The notes under the pieces: model-generated
What the model was told of the DNA's origin: nothing
What the model saw: the letters and a program-made list of their open reading frames with translations, nothing else
Database searches by the model: none
Source of the DNA: Cephalopachus bancanus
Lineage: Eukaryota > Chordata > Mammalia > Primates > Tarsiidae
DNA: 64,000 bases
Assembly: GCA_027257055.1 (NCBI GenBank)
Contig: JAPVLO010000045.1
Span: forward strand, 124,001-188,000
Reading direction: 5' to 3'
In this document: in pieces, positions 1-64,000 of the stretch
How the letters are laid out: each line of letters opens with the position of its first letter
How positions within the stretch are numbered: position 1 is the first letter of the stretch
Translations under genes and position numbers: made by a program

Positions 1-278
1 GAGAGATGCAACCTAGCTAGCTTTGACAATGGAAGAAGAGGACCACACGCCAAGGAATGGGTGGCTTCTAAAAGTCTGAAAAGACAAGGAGATGTATTTT
101 CCCCTAGAACATCCAGAAAGGAACACAATCCTGCTGATAAATTTGATTTAAACCCAGTCAGACCAAAATCAGAGATCTAACAGAACTGTAAAATGCTATA
201 TTTGTGTTGCTTTATGCCATTAAGTTTGTGGTAATTTGGCACTGCATCAATAACAATGGAAAACTCATACACATATAA
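1..278 (+). mobile_element. MaLR/MLT1-type LTR, 3' part
   Basis: The wording resembles the 3' half of ancient MaLR LTRs: aaggaatgggtggcttctaa, then cctagaacatccagaaagga, then gtttgtggtaatttggcac. It is cut by the window start. It is diverged and non-coding. Confidence 0.6.
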
Positions 279-360
279 AAATAGAGAAAATAGCATATAA
301 TGAACTGCCTTGCCCATATTGCCTGACTTCAGCAATTGACAATTCATGACCAATACATAC

Positions 361-790
361 ATATTTTTAAACTTTAATGAGAAAAAAATATACCATTGAG
401 CTTAAGAACACTGAGTGTTTGATGTGTCAGTGGGTCAAGGGTTGGGGATACACATCAAACATATATACATGCTCACAAAATTAAAAAATCAGCGGCTGGC
501 AGGATCAACTCTTGGTTATCTCATCAGCCAGCAGCATGCTGGGGAACCCATGGCTGATGGGAAATAGACATCCAGACTCTGGGCTTTATAGGGTGCCCTC
601 CACCACTTCCACCCTTAGCAGCATGAGGTGCATCTTCCTCAGAAATTCCTCATGTTCATACCCCTGAACCAGACCTTTGAGCACATTGATCAGGTGCAAA
701 AGGTCAGCTGCCTCCAGGATCACTGCCTGCTCCACTTTGGGTATCACACAAGCCACGGAGTTGGGGTTGAATAAAGACTCTTTAAAAAAC
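361..790 (-). pseudogene. Retrocopy-like fragment of an unidentified mRNA
   Basis: On the minus strand an open frame of about 70 codons runs from about 797 down to a TAA at 588-586, containing VACVIPKVEQAVILEAADLL and EHEEFLRKMHLMLLRVEVVE. It is followed by about 200 bp of UTR-like sequence ending in ATTAAA near 370, then an A-rich stretch. There are no splice sites inside. This is the layout of a 5'-truncated processed copy. I do not recognise the parent gene. No start codon of a real gene is visible. Confidence 0.5.
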
Positions 791-952
791 CCAACATAGT
801 GACATTACCACTATCACACCTAAAAAATTAGCAAGATTTAAGTGTTGATTTTAGTATTGATGAATTTAATAGGAAAAAGAGCATTTGACTGTGAGAATGG
901 CATACTATGATTGGTTTAAGTATTTTTCAGTCTTGTTTAAAATACACCATAA

Positions 953-1242
953 GCCAGGCTTGGTGGCTCAGCCTGTAATCCCGCCCCTTTGGGAGGCTGA
1001 GGTGAGTGGATTGCCTGAGCCCGCAGGTTCGAGACCCGACTGGGCAGCGAGACTTCATCTCTACAATAAATCAAAAAATCAGCCGGGCGTGGTAGCGCGC
1101 GCCTGTAGTTCCAGCTACTTGGAAGGCTGAAGCGGGAGGATCGCCGGAGCCCAGCAGGTCGAGGCTGCGGTGGCCGGGAGCGGCCACTGCACTCTAGTCT
1201 GGGCGACAGAGTGAGACTCCAACTCAAAAAAATAAAAAAAAT
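953..1242 (+). mobile_element. Young dimeric Alu, exact duplications
   Basis: Full-length dimer flanked by a perfect 14-bp duplication AAAATACACCATAA (939-952 and 1243-1256). It belongs to the variant lacking ACTTG in the left arm (GGGCAGCGAG) and carries the right-arm hairpin. This is one of the youngest copies. Confidence 0.93.
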
Positions 1243-1377
1243 AAAATACACCATAATTATAAGTTTAATTTTTCATTCTGTCATATCTTTCAGCTTTTGA
1301 TAGCATAATTTAAACTAGTTCTAAAAACAAACAAAAATTGGATTTTGATTTATTTTTAAATATCTGTCTTGATTTGT

Positions 1378-1686
1378 TTTATTTTATTTTTTTTGAGTTA
1401 GGGTCTCTGTTGCCCAGGCTGGAGTGCAGTGGTGCAATCATAGCTTATCACAGCTTTGACATCCTGGGCTTAGGAGATCCTTTGCTTCAGTGTCTTGAGC
1501 TGCTGGGACCACAGGCTTGCCTGTAGCCACCACATCTGGCTAATTATTTGATTTTTTTTTTTTTTTTGTAGAAATTAGGTCTTCCTGTTTTGCCCAGACT
1601 GGTCTTGAATTCCTGAGCTCAAACAATCCTTCCCCCTTGGCCTCCCAAAGTACTGGGATTATAGGCATGAGCCACCATACGCAACT
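1378..1686 (-). mobile_element. Older Alu, minus strand
   Basis: T-tract, then the complement of a complete dimer, with many substitutions. It ends 94 bp before the first RAD54B exon of the window. Confidence 0.85.
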
Positions 1687-1779
1687 CAGTAGTTCATATT
1701 TTAAATCAGGAATCTAGTATGTAAAAATGAAGGATACTAGATTTAATTTCTGCTTTAAATATACTTTTGTTTCTTTTAG

Positions 1780-63577
<61,798 letters not shown>

Positions 63578-63734
63578 GTCAGTATTCACTTTTGGGGAAG
63601 GTATGTCGGAATTTTTGCCAGGTGAATAAATCTTGTAATATGATGCTTGACATCTAAAGAAGTGGTGTTGGATGGAATTCATACTAACAAGCCTGAGTTG
63701 ACGCTATGTAACTTTCTGAAGCCCAGATTTTGGG

Positions 63735-64000
63735 TGTTTTGAGAATAAACACAGTGGTATCATGGTAAAGGAATTTAGGAGATATGGATGAACTGCCTGT
63801 GCTTGAGTCTTAACACTTACAGCTGTTCAACTTTGGAGAAGTTACTTAACACCTCTGTGCATCAATTTTCTTATCTGTGAAAAAGAGATAGCAACTTCAT
63901 ATAGCTGTTGTGATCTAACTTTGTACAGCTGTTGTGAGGGTCAAAGAGTTAATCCATGTAAAGTTCTTAGAAGACTACCTGACACATGGTAAGTGTTTAA
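63735..64000 (+). repeat. MIR at the window end
   Basis: MIR wording in order: ggagaagttacttaacacct, ctgtgcatcaattttcttat, ggtcaaagagttaatccatg and acacatggtaagtgttta. A short local duplication (tagctgttgtgatc / cagctgttgtgagg) sits inside. Confidence 0.82.

Overview
This window is ordinary vertebrate nuclear DNA: AT-rich, intron-dominated and packed with 7SL-derived dimeric SINEs (Alu), old L1, MaLR/ERV LTRs, DNA-transposon fossils and MIRs. The dimeric Alus make it a primate. The young Alus (intact target-site duplications, few differences from one another) are not the human AluS/AluY type. They share their own diagnostic changes, so I infer a non-anthropoid primate, most likely a tarsier. 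That species call is inference; a search against primate SINE libraries would settle it.

Two protein-coding genes lie on the + strand. The host gene is RAD54B, a SWI2/SNF2-family DNA translocase of homologous recombination. Six consecutive internal exons are present (1780-1951, 49780-49974, 54776-55057, 58489-58651, 62533-62758, 63370-63577), all with GT/AG sites, matching phases and no stop. They probably correspond to human exons 3-8. They cover part of the N-terminal regulatory region and the start of the ATPase core: Walker A in the fifth exon and the DEGH box in the sixth. The start codon lies upstream of the window and the rest of the core downstream.

The first intron seen (1952-49779, about 48 kb) contains a complete second gene in the same orientation: FSBP, fibrinogen silencer binding protein. 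It has two coding exons (29102-29475 and 33319-33844) that join into an intact 299-codon frame. The same nesting is known in human. FSBP sits in the longest SINE-free stretch of the window (26598-34104), whereas the rest has an Alu about every kilobase.

Repeats by region: 1-5900 MaLR LTRs, a minus-strand retrocopy of an unidentified mRNA, and Alus; 6400-13150 dense Alus, several nested; 13810-13912 a U6 snRNA pseudogene; 14000-15600 a minus-strand L1 3' end with two Alus; 15600-24500 LTRs, L1 and Alus; 24500-28000 an ERVL-type LTR split by an Alu and a solo LTR with exact 5-bp duplications; 28000-34000 FSBP; 34100-45100 Alus, MER5A, a Tigger element and MIR; 45400-49400 L1 fragments on both strands; 49780 to the end RAD54B exons with Alus, a 402-bp solo LTR, Tigger, MIR and MaLR pieces.

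I found no CRISPR array, operon or prokaryotic feature. The most unusual signal is in the young Alu subfamily: its B box sits in a perfect tRNA T-arm-like hairpin, its A box has a one-base deletion that moves it toward the Pol III consensus, and its right arm has a second hairpin.
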